Origin: Mycobacterium sp. Root265
GTDB lineage: Bacteria; Actinomycetota; Actinomycetes; Mycobacteriales; Mycobacteriaceae
DNA length: 64,000 bases
Direction of reading: 5' to 3'
Assembly: GCF_001428895.1 (NCBI RefSeq)
Contig: NZ_LMJA01000003.1
Span: forward strand, 125,560-189,559
A program made the position numbers and the translations under genes. This document shows, piece after piece, positions 9,839-18,270 of this stretch. The notes beneath the pieces were generated by a model. That model made no database searches. It worked only from the letters and a program-made list of their open reading frames with translations, and was not told where the DNA came from. Position 1 is the first letter of the stretch. Every line of letters begins with the position of its first letter.

Positions 9839-11578
9839 TTAAACGACGTTGCCGCCGGTGTTGCCGGGCCTGCCGCCGGGGCCGCCGCCCAGTCCACCGC
9901 TGCCGTTGGACTCTCCGCCATTGCCGCCGTTACCGCCGAAGCCACCGAAGTTGCCGCTGCCGCCGTTGCCGCCGTTGCCGCCGGTTCCGGAGTTGAGGCC
10001 TTGATCGCCGACGCCGTTGCCGCCGTTGCCGCCGCGACCGCCCCCGGTCAGGATGCCGCGACCGTCGCCACCCTCGCCGCCGTCACCGCCGATTCCGCCC
10101 TCGCCGTCGTTGGTTCCGTCGCCGCCGTTGCCGCCGCGGCCACCGCCGCCGAGCACCAGGCCGCTACCGCCGCCGGATCCGCCGGTACCGCCAGCGCCCG
10201 TGCCGCTCTCGGAGGTGCCGCTGCCGCCCTCACCGCCGCGCCCACCGCTGCCGACGATGGCGTTGCCGCCACCGCTTCCGCCGTCGCCGCCGGTGGCGTT
10301 TCCGTCAGTCGCGGTGGCGTCGCCGCCGGTGCCGCCCCAGCCGCCGCTGCCGACCTCGACCACGCCGCCGGTGCCACCGGCGCCGCCGACCGCCGACCCG
10401 CCGTCACCGGCCGTGGCGCTGCCGCCGTCACCGCCGCGCCCCGGGTCGTACAGGCCCTGGCCACCGTCGCCACCGGCGCCACCGGTTGCGGTGCCGGCCC
10501 CGTCGCCCTGGGCGGTGCCACCGGCGCCGCCGTGCCCGCCGCCGCCCACGATGCCCGCGGTGCCACCGTTACCACCGGCGCCACCGACCGCGTTGGCGCC
10601 CTCGGCGCTGCCGCCGGCGCCGCCGTGGCCACCGTCGCCGCCGATCAGGCCGGCCGCGCCACCGTCGCCGCCGGCACCGCCGGTCTCGTCCGCGCCGGCC
10701 TGGTCGCCACTACCGCCATGCCCGCCGCTACCGAAGAGCAGCCCACCGCGGCCGCCGTTGCCACCGTCGGCGTTCAGACCGGAACCGTCACCACCGCTGC
10801 CGCCGTTGCCGAGAAGCCCTGCGGCGCCGCCGTTTCCGCCGCCGAGGCCGCCGTCGCCGCCGCTGCCGAGCAGGCCGCCCTGGCCGCCGTCGGCGCCGAA
10901 GCCACCGGCGCCACCGTTACCGAAGAGCAAACCGCCACGGCCGCCGTTCACGCCGGCCGTGATGGAGCTGAATCCGTTGCCGATCAGCAGGCCACCCTCA
11001 GGATTGGCCAGCGTGCCGTTGCGCACGAAGAAGCTGACGACCGGGATGCGGCCGCCGATGTCACCGAGCAGACCGGCGATCGCGCCGGGCAGATCGCCGA
11101 GGGTGGTCTGGGCTACCTGCAGCGCGCCTGCGGCATCGGCCACCATCACGGTGACCTCGGTGTTCGAGTTACCACCGGTGCGCGCGACGGCGTCGGCGAG
11201 CACCTCGGGAGTGAAGGGGGCGGCGCCGCTTCCAGCGGCCGCGCGCGAGGAGGAACCGCGTTCACCGGACGCGCCGTCGGCGCCGCCGCCGGTGGGCGCA
11301 AAGGTGATCAGAGTGCCGCCGGTATCCACGGGGCCGGGCACCGCGGCTGCGGGCGCGCCTCCGCCGGCGATCTGGGCGCCGTACAGGGCGTTCGGCGACG
11401 GGTTGGGCAGCACCGCGGCGGCCAGCACCGGTTGGGCGTGCACGACCGCGGGCGCGGAACCGGCCGCCGGTCCGGCAACCTCCGCCCGGTCACCGTCTAC
11501 GGAGATGACGGTGACCCCTGTGGTCGCCAGTACACCCGCCGCCAATGCCGAAAATATTGTGCTGGGCACGTTTCCCAC
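9839..11578 (-). CDS. PGRS-type glycine-rich surface protein without PE domain
   Basis: 579 residues from GTG 11578, six bases after an AAGGAG ribosome site. The N-terminus ([19 protein letters not shown]) is hydrophobic and looks like an export or membrane signal, though it lacks the usual basic n-region. Residues about 35-190 are Ala/Pro/Gly-rich with a short conserved-looking segment ([25 protein letters not shown]). From about residue 205 to the end the protein is Gly-Gly-x repeats (GGxGGx[14 protein letters not shown]) as in the PGRS half of PE_PGRS proteins. The PE helical pair that directs those proteins to ESX-5 is absent. It has its own terminator (9774-9806). Likely exported and cell-wall associated; function unknown. 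Confidence 0.8.
   Translation of the reverse strand: MGNVPSTIFSALAAGVLATTGVTVISVDGDRAEVAGPAAGSAPAVVHAQPVLAAAVLPNPSPNALYGAQIAGGGAPAAAVPGPVDTGGTLITFAPTGGGADGASGERGSSSRAAAGSGAAPFTPEVLADAVARTGGNSNTEVTVMVADAAGALQVAQTTLGDLPGAIAGLLGDIGGRIPVVSFFVRNGTLANPEGGLLIGNGFSSITAGVNGGRGGLLFGNGGAGGFGADGGQGGLLGSGGDGGLGGGNGGAAGLLGNGGSGGDGSGLNADGGNGGRGGLLFGSGGHGGSGDQAGADETGGAGGDGGAAGLIGGDGGHGGAGGSAEGANAVGGAGGNGGTAGIVGGGGHGGAGGTAQGDGAGTATGGAGGDGGQGLYDPGRGGDGGSATAGDGGSAVGGAGGTGGVVEVGSGGWGGTGGDATATDGNATGGDGGSGGGNAIVGSGGRGGEGGSGTSESGTGAGGTGGSGGGSGLVLGGGGRGGNGGDGTNDGEGGIGGDGGEGGDGRGILTGGGRGGNGGNGVGDQGLNSGTGGNGGNGGSGNFGGFGGNGGNGGESNGSGGLGGGPGGRPGNTGGNVV
9842..10960 (-). repeat. PGRS glycine-codon repeat tract
   Basis: About 1.1 kb of imperfect GGC/GGN-rich tandem units encoding Gly-Gly-x. 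The tract keeps all frames open on both strands, producing long false reading frames, and is a likely place for recombination or length change between strains. Confidence 0.85.
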
Positions 11579-11914
11579 CGTTGCTCCTTAAGCTGGCCCG
11601 ATTTGCCGTCAGCAGTATGTCAGACACGTGCTTAGAAATCTCTCAGTTTGCGGCAAACCGGGTGAAAGTGTTGCGCCCACCGTCCCGCAACGGCCACTGT
11701 CGGTTCTTTTCCCAGGAATACGGGGTTCCATGGACAGAACCCTTGACATCGGCACTATTTTGCTGTGCGGTCGACGACCGCCGAACGGCAAGTCACGCGA
11801 CCCGGTTGCTAACCGCCGACCCGCACCGTGGTGCCCGAGGCGGCGGCTCGGCGCGGGAGAACAGTTCGCCGACATTGACACCGCACACCCGATTCGGCAT
11901 TTAAAGTGCACACC
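11579..11914. other. 336-bp divergent intergenic region
   Basis: This region separates the PGRS gene (leftward) from the M15-like peptidase gene (rightward). Short open frames here have no Shine-Dalgarno site or recognisable composition. The right end carries a promoter candidate (11875-11907). Nothing else is recognised. Confidence 0.6.
11875..11907 (+). promoter_or_regulatory. Candidate promoter giving a leaderless mRNA
   Basis: TTGACA lies at 11875-11880 and TAAAGT (TANNNT type) at 11902-11907. The spacing of 21 is long, so the -35 assignment is tentative. The expected transcript start (about 11914) coincides with the chosen GTG at 11915, which has no Shine-Dalgarno site, suggesting a leaderless transcript. 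Confidence 0.45.
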
Positions 11915-12586
11915 GTGGGCAGAAACCTGTTAGCCGCGAACCGGGGACGGTGGTTGGCGATCGCCGGCTCCATCGTCATCTCCGGAGGCGTGCTCTACGC
12001 CCAGAACGCGGCGCCTCGCCCCGTGCAGAATCCGGAGACTGCCGCGTCCGGCGAGGTCTCGGCCGCACCCGCCGCTCCCCTGCTGCCCACCAGCGCCGCC
12101 GCCCAGGCCCCGACCGAGGCCGAACTGCTGGCGGTGAGCGCACCGGTGGACACCCGGGTCCTGGATTTCCCGCTCGACAAGGGTGTCGCGCCCGAGGGTG
12201 GGCTACAGATCAAGACCATCTGGGTGGCCCGTGCGATCAGCATGATGTACCCGGAGATCACCACCATCGGCGGCTACCGCCAGGATGCGCTGAAGTGGCA
12301 TCCCAACGGGCTGGCGATCGACGTGATGATCCCCAACCACAGCAGCGATGAGGGTATCGAACTCGGCAATCAGATCGCCGGGCTCGCCCTGGCCAACGCC
12401 GAGCGCTGGGGGGTCATCCATGTCATCTGGCGGCAGGGCTTCTACCCCGGGATCGGCGCACCGAGCTGGACCGCGGACTACGGCTCGGAAACGCTGAACC
12501 ATTTCGACCACATTCACATCGCGACCGATGGGGGCGGGTACCCCACCGGCCGCGAGTCGTACTATCTGGGCTCGATGAAGCCCTGA
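11915..12586 (+). CDS. Secreted M15-like (D-Ala-D-Ala carboxypeptidase-fold) protein
   Basis: 223 residues from GTG 11915; a GTG at 11906 would add three residues. A basic n-region (GRNLLAANRGRW) and a hydrophobic stretch (AIAGSIVISGGVLYAQ) make an export signal, followed by an Ala/Pro-rich linker to about residue 80. The catalytic-like domain has GGYRQDALKWHPNGLAIDVMI and near the end LNHFDHIHI. His, Asp and His in these positions are the zinc ligands of the M15/ARB-07466-like fold that cleaves or binds peptidoglycan peptides. It sits among other envelope genes. A wall-remodelling role is inferred from fold and export only. Confidence 0.7.
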   Translation: MGRNLLAANRGRWLAIAGSIVISGGVLYAQNAAPRPVQNPETAASGEVSAAPAAPLLPTSAAAQAPTEAELLAVSAPVDTRVLDFPLDKGVAPEGGLQIKTIWVARAISMMYPEITTIGGYRQDALKWHPNGLAIDVMIPNHSSDEGIELGNQIAGLALANAERWGVIHVIWRQGFYPGIGAPSWTADYGSETLNHFDHIHIATDGGGYPTGRESYYLGSMKP

Positions 12587-12605
12587 CGGGCTCGAGGCCC
12601 CGGGC

Positions 12606-14504
12606 TCACACCGCGATCGACGGCACCACGCAGGCGCCCAGCGCCGGGTCCCCGCACACCTGAAGTCCGCCCAGCATCGACGGCGGTGCCGGCGGCGTGT
12701 ACGACGGGAAGTTCGGTGCGGCCGGCGGCCAGAACGGATAGATGCTGGCTCCCGTGACACCGGTGATCCGGGCCACGATCTGCGCCACGAAGTTCGTCGC
12801 CACGTACCCCAGATCCCCAAGGAACCGCACCGGCCCGACCGCCAGCCCCGCAAGTAGGCTTACGACCGGAATATTCTGTGCAGCAGCCGATTTGATGCCG
12901 CCGACGATCCCGTCGACGATATCGACCAGGAAGTACGGGATCGAGGTGAAGATGGTCCGCACCCCGAGGGCGACGTTGGTGATGGTGTCCGGATAGCCGT
13001 TCTTCGAGATGAGGTCCTGCAGCGCCGCCCGCAGCGCGTCGTCGGTGACCGGGAAGACGTTGTTGTTCAGTTCGGTCATCGACGTGCCATCGGTCGCCCG
13101 CGGGGTGCCGCCGAACAACGTCACCACGGTGGGGGTCACGTCGACGATCTCGTACTGCAGGTTGATCGCGCCGGGCGCAAAGCCGGGCCCGTTGACGATG
13201 ACGAAGGTTTCGGTCTCGTCCGGTGATTGGAAGCCGTGTCCGAGGCCGCGCTGCGGCTGGTGTCCGTGGTCGGTGACCAGGACGATGGTCCACTCCTCGT
13301 TGTTGGCCGTCTCCCAGGCGTTGACCGCGGCGATCATCTCACCGAGGTTGCGGTCGAAGTTGTTGAGCGCCAGCTTGTATTCCTCGGAAGCCCCGCCGTA
13401 CGCGTGGCCGTTCTCGTCGACTCCGACGAAGTAACTGAAGACGAAGTTCGCGACGTTCGGGTCTGAGCCGGCGATGACCAGTTCGGTGGTGTCCCCGACG
13501 GCATCATCGGTCTTCAACCAGTTCGGGTCGTCGTCGCGTTTCCCGATGTAGCGCACCAGGTCTGCGCCCAGGTCACCACCGGCGGCGGCGATGGCCGCGA
13601 TCACGTCCCAGTTGGCGACCGCGGTGGTCTGGATGCCTTCGTCGTGGTCTTCTTCGAGCTGGTTGAACACCGTCGGCCATCGGTTGTAGGTCCACGGCGT
13701 GAAGATGTTGTTGATGACGCCGGTCTTCTCACCCCAATTGCCGGTCAGGATGGTCGACCAGGACGGGTTGGAGATGGTGGTGTGCCCGACGATGCTCGTC
13801 GGAGCGGTCGAGCTCGTCTTGATCAGGTTGAAGAAGTTGACGTTGGCCGGGTCTGCGAGCACCCGGCTGAGGTTGGTGCCGTCCACGCCGATGACCAACA
13901 CATTCGGGGTGTCCACCGCCGCGATGCCGACCTGCGGTCCGCTGGTGGCGTTGCGGCGCAAGGTGTTGCGTTCCAGCTCGTCGCGCACTGCGGCCAGCGC
14001 CGCCAACGCGGCGGGCGCCTCCACCGGCGGGGTTCCCGGCTGCGGATTCACCAGTGGGGCCGCCGGGTTCACCGGGATGGTGACGAGCGTGACCGCGGGC
14101 TCGGCCGCCCGCGGCGCACCGGCCGACAGCGGGCTGGTCTTGGCGGTGCGGGCGGTGGTCGCGCGCACAGGGGACGTGCGGTCGGACAGCGGCACGCTCA
14201 CCGTGTCGGAGCCGGCGGCCGATCGGGTGGTCCTGGTGGTCTTGGTGGTCTTCGTCTCGCCGGTGCTCGAGGCATTCGATTCCGACGACGTGCTGCTCCC
14301 TGTGCTCGACGCGCTGGAGTCCGATGACGACGACGAACTGGACGAGCTGTTCGAACTCGACGACGACGACGACGAAGAGGACGAAGACGACGAGGACGAG
14401 TCGCCCGTCTCCGCGAACGCGGTCGGTGCCGAGGCCAGCGCGACACCCACTCCCAGGGTTACCGCCAGAGCGCCGACACGACCGATGTGCTTGGCGTAAC
14501 CCAT
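12606..14504 (-). CDS. Exported alkaline-phosphatase-superfamily phosphodiesterase with Ser-rich spacer
   Basis: 632 residues from ATG 14504, preceded by AAGGAA. Residues 1-32 are an export signal (GALAVTLGVGVALASAPTAFA). Residues 35-150 form a low-complexity Ser then Thr/Ala spacer. The catalytic domain starts near residue 210 with PNVLVIGVDGTN (first metal Asp). It continues with SNPSWSTILTGNWG (Ser/Thr nucleophile region), GVDENGHAYGG, LVTDHGHQP and GLGHGF, the metal-ligand set of type I phosphodiesterases/nucleotide pyrophosphatases. The last 130 residues contain hydrophobic segments (IPYFLVDIVDGIVGGIKSA) that may anchor it. It probably hydrolyses phosphodiesters at the cell surface; the substrate is unknown. 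A frame extension to 14582 lacks signal character. Confidence 0.8.
   Translation of the reverse strand: MGYAKHIGRVGALAVTLGVGVALASAPTAFAETGDSSSSSSSSSSSSSSSSNSSSSSSSSSDSSASSTGSSTSSESNASSTGETKTTKTTRTTRSAAGSDTVSVPLSDRTSPVRATTARTAKTSPLSAGAPRAAEPAVTLVTIPVNPAAPLVNPQPGTPPVEAPAALAALAAVRDELERNTLRRNATSGPQVGIAAVDTPNVLVIGVDGTNLSRVLADPANVNFFNLIKTSSTAPTSIVGHTTISNPSWSTILTGNWGEKTGVINNIFTPWTYNRWPTVFNQLEEDHDEGIQTTAVANWDVIAAIAAAGGDLGADLVRYIGKRDDDPNWLKTDDAVGDTTELVIAGSDPNVANFVFSYFVGVDENGHAYGGASEEYKLALNNFDRNLGEMIAAVNAWETANNEEWTIVLVTDHGHQPQRGLGHGFQSPDETETFVIVNGPGFAPGAINLQYEIVDVTPTVVTLFGGTPRATDGTSMTELNNNVFPVTDDALRAALQDLISKNGYPDTITNVALGVRTIFTSIPYFLVDIVDGIVGGIKSAAAQNIPVVSLLAGLAVGPVRFLGDLGYVATNFVAQIVARITGVTGASIYPFWPPAAPNFPSYTPPAPPSMLGGLQVCGDPALGACVVPSIAV
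14308..14402 (-). repeat. Trinucleotide (TCG)n-like tract coding poly-Ser
   Basis: A run of GAC/GAG/GAA triplets on the plus strand is read on the minus strand as TCG/CTC-type triplets, coding an almost pure Ser tract in the spacer of the phosphodiesterase. In-frame length variation by slippage would change only the spacer length. Confidence 0.7.
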
Positions 14505-14642
14505 GGAGTTCCTTCCGACGTCCGCGCACCGGGTTGGCGCGGTTGCGATCGATTCGCTTCGCGGCGTTGCTATCGTCGCCACATCGCTGTCACACGCTGC
14601 TCGCCGAATCTGTACCGCAAATTACCGCCCGGACACCGCCTG

Positions 14643-15623
14643 ATGGACACGAATGCACGAGTTGGCCCGACGCCCGTTCGCGGCCTCGCCGCCCGGTTCG
14701 CTGCGGCCTTCGTAATGCTCATCGCGCTCTCGGGGTGTGCGGACACGTCCTCCCCGGCCACACCGCACACATCCTCGACTCCCCCGACGGCCACCGAAAC
14801 CAGCACGGCGCCAACGACACCACCGCCACCGCAGACACCCGTGCCCGCCCAGCCCCGACTGGCGGAAGAGCCCGCGCAGGTGGCCGACGACCTGGTCACC
14901 GACGAGCAGACGCTACGGAATCCGTCGTCCGCGCCCGAGGTTCGCCGCGCGGCCGCTCGACGTCAGCAGGCGGCCTACCGCGCCATCGGCAGACACCCGG
15001 AGTGGGACGGCGTGGTCCGCCCCAGAATCCCGGCGCCGTTGCTGACGGCCTACGACCTGAACATCGCGGCGCGCAGGCACCTGGACGCGCTGCTGACCGG
15101 CGAAGCCAAGGACACTGTGCCCGCATGGCGCATCGAGGCCCCGCGTCCGGCCGAGGAACTGCTGGCCCACTACCGCGAGTCCGAGGCCGCCTCCGGGGTC
15201 GGCTGGAACTACCTGGCCGCGGTCAATCTGATCGAGACCCGGTTGGGCAGCATCGCAGGGACCAGCACCGCCGGCGCGCAGGGACCGATGCAGTTCCTGC
15301 CCTCGACGTTCGCCGCCTACGGCGCCGGCGGTGACATCCACGCGCCGCGGGACAGCATCATGGCGGCCGGGCGGTATCTGTCCGCCAACGGTTTCCGCAA
15401 CGATCCCGACCACGCCCTATACCGGTACAACAACTCCGACCACTACGTGCAGGCGGTCAAGAACTACGCGGCGGTGCTGGCCGCCGATCCCGCGGCATTC
15501 GCCGGCTACCACGACTGGGAGGTGTATTACCGGACGACGGCCGGCGACGTGCTGCTGCCCATCGGGTATGCACAGAACAGCACCATCCCGGTGGCGGAGT
15601 ACCTGGCGGCCCACCCACAGTAG
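14643..15623 (+). CDS. Lytic transglycosylase-like lipoprotein
   Basis: 326 residues from ATG 14643 (MDTNARVGPTPV). The lipobox is LSGC with Cys32. A Thr/Pro-rich linker follows to about residue 75, then a helical region, then a transglycosylase SLT-like domain: SGVGWNYLAAVNLIETRLG with the catalytic Glu at residue 198, then AGAQGPMQFLPSTFAAYG, and a C-terminal AGRYLSANGF and ALYRYNNSDHYV. These enzymes cleave the glycan strands of peptidoglycan with anhydro-muramic acid formation. Lipid anchoring puts it at the membrane-wall interface. Its divergent neighbour is the surface phosphodiesterase. Confidence 0.85.
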   Translation: MDTNARVGPTPVRGLAARFAAAFVMLIALSGCADTSSPATPHTSSTPPTATETSTAPTTPPPPQTPVPAQPRLAEEPAQVADDLVTDEQTLRNPSSAPEVRRAAARRQQAAYRAIGRHPEWDGVVRPRIPAPLLTAYDLNIAARRHLDALLTGEAKDTVPAWRIEAPRPAEELLAHYRESEAASGVGWNYLAAVNLIETRLGSIAGTSTAGAQGPMQFLPSTFAAYGAGGDIHAPRDSIMAAGRYLSANGFRNDPDHALYRYNNSDHYVQAVKNYAAVLAADPAAFAGYHDWEVYYRTTAGDVLLPIGYAQNSTIPVAEYLAAHPQ

Positions 15624-15630
15624 CCGGCCG

Positions 15631-15662
15631 TAGCATATTGCTACACTTGTAGCAGACTGCTA
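15631..15662 (+). promoter_or_regulatory. Duplicated palindromic operator of the toxin-antitoxin operon
   Basis: Two copies of TAGCA-N3-TGCTA lie at 15631-15643 and 15650-15662 with 19 bp between centres, and the junction forms a third palindrome (GCTACA-CT-TGTAGC, 15640-15653). It ends 18 bases before the antitoxin start. This arrangement is typical of cooperative autorepression by an antitoxin. Confidence 0.75.
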
Positions 15663-15680
15663 CGAGCGAAGGGGATCGTC

Positions 15681-16070
15681 ATGGCCAATGCCGCTGATCG
15701 CGTGACCAGGGTCGCCGCTGATCTCATGGACAGTGCAGCCGCCGAGGGCGCTAGGCAGAGCCGTTCGGCCAAACAGCAACTCGATCACTGGGCCCGGATC
15801 GGGCGCTCGGTGTCGGGTCAGCACAGCGCCGCGCGCCGCAAGGTGGAGGCCGCTTTGGCGGGCGGGGTGGAACTGTCCGAGCTGAGCGCCGAGGAAGGCG
15901 TCGTGTTCAACGCCGAGATCTCGGCGGCCATCGAGGAGAACCTGACCGGCACCGACTACGGGGCCCTGTTGGCAGCACGTGGGATCACCACCGTCGCGCT
16001 GGACGATTCCGGCCAGATCGTCGAGCACCGCCCTGACGGTAGTTCGTCGGTGCTGCACCCGCACAGGTGA
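15681..16070 (+). CDS. ParD-like antitoxin
   Basis: 129 residues from ATG 15681, with GAAGGGG upstream. The N-terminal 45 residues (RVTRVAADLMDSAAAEGARQSRSAKQQLDHWARIGRSVS) match the ParD-like antitoxin family, which binds DNA as a dimer through a short ribbon-helix-helix-type segment. The C-terminal half (ALLAARGITTVALDDSGQIVEHRPDGS) should wrap and neutralise the toxin. The stop TGA overlaps the GTG start of the next gene, which couples translation. It is probably an autoregulator acting at the tandem palindromes just upstream. Confidence 0.75.
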   Translation: MANAADRVTRVAADLMDSAAAEGARQSRSAKQQLDHWARIGRSVSGQHSAARRKVEAALAGGVELSELSAEEGVVFNAEISAAIEENLTGTDYGALLAARGITTVALDDSGQIVEHRPDGSSSVLHPHR

Positions 16071-16648
16071 AACGCCTCGACCTCGTCGTCGGCTGCAACG
16101 GTGCCGGCAAGTCCACCTTCATCGAGTTGACGCTGGCGCCACTGCTTCCCGGCAGCCCGGTGGTCAACGCCGATGAGATCGCCAAGCACCGCTGGCCCGG
16201 CGCCGCGGTCGAGCATGCCTACGAGGCTGCCCGCATCGCCGCTGACACCAGGGCCAAGCTGATCGAACTCGGTGAGTCATTCATCGCCGAGACGGTGTTC
16301 TCGCATCCGTCCAAACTCGATCTGATCGACGCCGCGCACATCGCCGGCTACACGGTGGTGCTGCACGTGGTGCTGATCCCCGAGGAGCTGGCCGTCGAGC
16401 GGGTGCGGTTCCGGGTGCGGGCCGGTGGCCACCAGGTGCCCGAGGACAAGATCCGGCAACGCTACCGGCGGCTCTGGGACCTGGTCGCCATCGCCGCGCT
16501 GCGCGCCGAGGCCACCAGCTTCTACGACAACAGCGCCCGGCACGGGCCGCGCATCGTGGCCCAGCTGAACGCCGGGTTCGAGGTTGGCACGCCCTCGTGG
16601 CCGGACTGGGCGCCGGTAGCTCTCACCACGAAATGGCTTGCAGAATAG
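16067..16648 (+). CDS. Zeta-toxin-like P-loop kinase
   Basis: 193 residues from GTG 16067, overlapping the antitoxin stop by 4 bp. The Walker A motif is GCNGAGKST at residues 9-17 (Lys15). It is followed by VVNADEIAKHRWPG, the zeta-family segment whose Asp is needed for phosphotransfer, and by ESFIAETVFSHPSKLDLI and the Arg-rich ERVRFRVRAGGHQVPEDKIRQRYRR lid. Zeta toxins phosphorylate UDP-N-acetylhexosamines and block wall synthesis; related proteins may use other substrates. Pairing with a ParD-like protein rather than epsilon identifies it as a zeta-like toxin of the chromosomal type. Confidence 0.8.
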   Translation: MKRLDLVVGCNGAGKSTFIELTLAPLLPGSPVVNADEIAKHRWPGAAVEHAYEAARIAADTRAKLIELGESFIAETVFSHPSKLDLIDAAHIAGYTVVLHVVLIPEELAVERVRFRVRAGGHQVPEDKIRQRYRRLWDLVAIAALRAEATSFYDNSARHGPRIVAQLNAGFEVGTPSWPDWAPVALTTKWLAE

Positions 16649-16671
16649 GCGAAATACCGGCGGCGATGCCC

Positions 16672-16827
16672 TCAGGCGGCGACGACAGGGCCGTCCGGTG
16701 CAGCGACGCCCTGTGCAGCCGCCATCAGGGGCGCGCATGCCGCGCACGGATGCGGGCCCATCACCGGGTAACCGCATCCCGGGCAGGTACCCACCGTGCG
16801 TCCACTCAAAGCAGCGGCACCAGCCAT
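16672..16827 (-). CDS. Small zinc-ribbon-like protein (51 residues)
   Basis: Starts at ATG 16827 with AAAGGA six bases upstream. The product has CPGCGYPV and, nine residues later, CAAC: two CxxC pairs (Cys15/18 and Cys28/31) spaced like a rubredoxin-type zinc ribbon. The remaining C-terminus is Ala/Val-rich. The good ribosome site, start and compact metal-binding pattern argue that it is real despite its size. Function unknown; it is convergent with the toxin gene. Confidence 0.6.
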   Translation of the reverse strand: MAGAAALSGRTVGTCPGCGYPVMGPHPCAACAPLMAAAQGVAAPDGPVVAA

Positions 16828-17000
16828 CGGAGTTCCTTTCGCCGTCCGCACCCATGTACCCGGTGCGCGGGCGAATCATGCCATGCAGCACCGCCCTTTA
16901 TGGAATCGCTGGTGAACGTGGTCACAGCGGCCTGGCTGCGGGTGACCCTTGGCTAGGCTTTTGAGATGAGTCTGGTCCGGGCGCGAGGCTGATCGCCTGC

Positions 17001-18203
17001 ATGTTCATCATTATTTTGAGCTCGGTTCTCGGGCTGGCACACCTGTACGTGTGGAAACGGGTGATCAAGGACACCACTGGCCCGGGCCGTACCCGCTGGG
17101 TCCTGACGGCGGTGTTCCTGGCGCTGGCCGCACTGCTGGTGATGACGCTGATGGTGCCGCGGTTCACGGGGATCGACGAGTCCGCCTGGTTCGCCTGGCC
17201 GGGCTATATCTGGTTCGCACTGGTCGGATACCTGCTGCTGGCCCTGCTGGTTCTGGAGCCGGTGCGGTTGCTGTTGCACGGCTGGGTGAAGCGCGGCAGG
17301 CCGCCCGAGTCGGTCGTGACCGACGAACCGTCCGCGACAACGGACGAGCCGACCGCCGCGGCGGGAGTGAACCGGCGGGTGTTCCTGGCGCGCACGAGTG
17401 CGGTCGCTGCGGGTGTCGCGGCCTCAGGGCTGGTCGGCTACGGCGCCGCCACGGCGCTCGGTCCGCCCAACGTCCTGCAGGTGCCGATCCGGCTCCGCCG
17501 CCTGGACCCGGCGTTCAACGGGTTCCGGATCGCGGTGGTCTCCGATATCCATCTGGGTCCCCTGCTCGGGCGGCGGCACACCGAGCGGATCGTCCGGATG
17601 ATCAACGAGGCCGATGCCGATCTGGTGGCCATCGTCGGCGACCTGGTCGACGGCACCGTGGAGAAGCTCGGCCATGCCGCAGAGCCTCTGCAGGACTTGG
17701 TGTCTCGCGAAGGATCCTTTTTCGTCACCGGTAACCACGAATATTTCGTCGAGGACACCGTGCCGTGGTTGCGTGAGCTGGAGCGGTTGGGGGTATCGCC
17801 GCTGCGCAATGAAAACACCGCGATCCGGCGTGGCGGTGCGTCGTTCGATCTGGCCGGGGTGAACGACCTGGCCGGTGAGGAACGCGGGGACCCACCGGAT
17901 TACGACCGTGCGCTGGCCGGAGTGGATCCGTCGCGCCCGACGGTGCTGCTGGCCCACCAGCCGGTCATGGTCGAGGAAGCCGCGGCCCGCGGGGTGGATC
18001 TGCAGCTGTCCGGACACACCCACGGTGGCCAGACCTGGCCGTTCCAGTACGTCGTGGAGGCGGTGCAGCCGTCGCTGGCCGGATTGTCGACGCACCAGGA
18101 CACCCAGTTGTACGTGTCCCGCGGGGCCGGGTTCTGGGGGCCGCCGGTGCGGGTCGGCGCACCGCCGGACATCTCGGTGCTGACGCTGAACGCCGGGCCA
18201 TAG
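17001..18203 (+). CDS. Membrane-anchored metallophosphoesterase (YkuE-like)
   Basis: 400 residues from ATG 17001. Three or four N-terminal hydrophobic helices (residues 1-95) are followed by a linker and a second twin-arginine-like segment (NRRVFLARTSAVAAGVAASG, about 122-145). The calcineurin-like domain has all metal motifs: DIH (Asp182, His184), GDLVD (Asp214), GNHE (Asn245, His246) and GHTH (His339, His341). Family members are exported di-metal phosphatases or UDP-2,3-diacylglucosamine-type hydrolases. The substrate is not deducible. The catalytic domain probably faces the periplasm-like space. Confidence 0.85.
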   Translation: MFIIILSSVLGLAHLYVWKRVIKDTTGPGRTRWVLTAVFLALAALLVMTLMVPRFTGIDESAWFAWPGYIWFALVGYLLLALLVLEPVRLLLHGWVKRGRPPESVVTDEPSATTDEPTAAAGVNRRVFLARTSAVAAGVAASGLVGYGAATALGPPNVLQVPIRLRRLDPAFNGFRIAVVSDIHLGPLLGRRHTERIVRMINEADADLVAIVGDLVDGTVEKLGHAAEPLQDLVSREGSFFVTGNHEYFVEDTVPWLRELERLGVSPLRNENTAIRRGGASFDLAGVNDLAGEERGDPPDYDRALAGVDPSRPTVLLAHQPVMVEEAAARGVDLQLSGHTHGGQTWPFQYVVEAVQPSLAGLSTHQDTQLYVSRGAGFWGPPVRVGAPPDISVLTLNAGP

Positions 18204-18270
18204 CCGAAGGCGTCGAAACAGGTAGCGCTCTACTCATGGCACCGGCGCCGCCACGCACGAGAATTGCGCT

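Noticed and set aside
9761-11591. Long Ala-rich and Pro-rich frames on the plus strand opposite the PGRS gene
   Set aside because: They are mirror frames of GGC repeats, without a ribosome site or domain.
11609-11911. 100-codon minus-strand frame before the M15-like gene
   Set aside because: No ribosome site, and it overlaps the promoter of the neighbouring gene.
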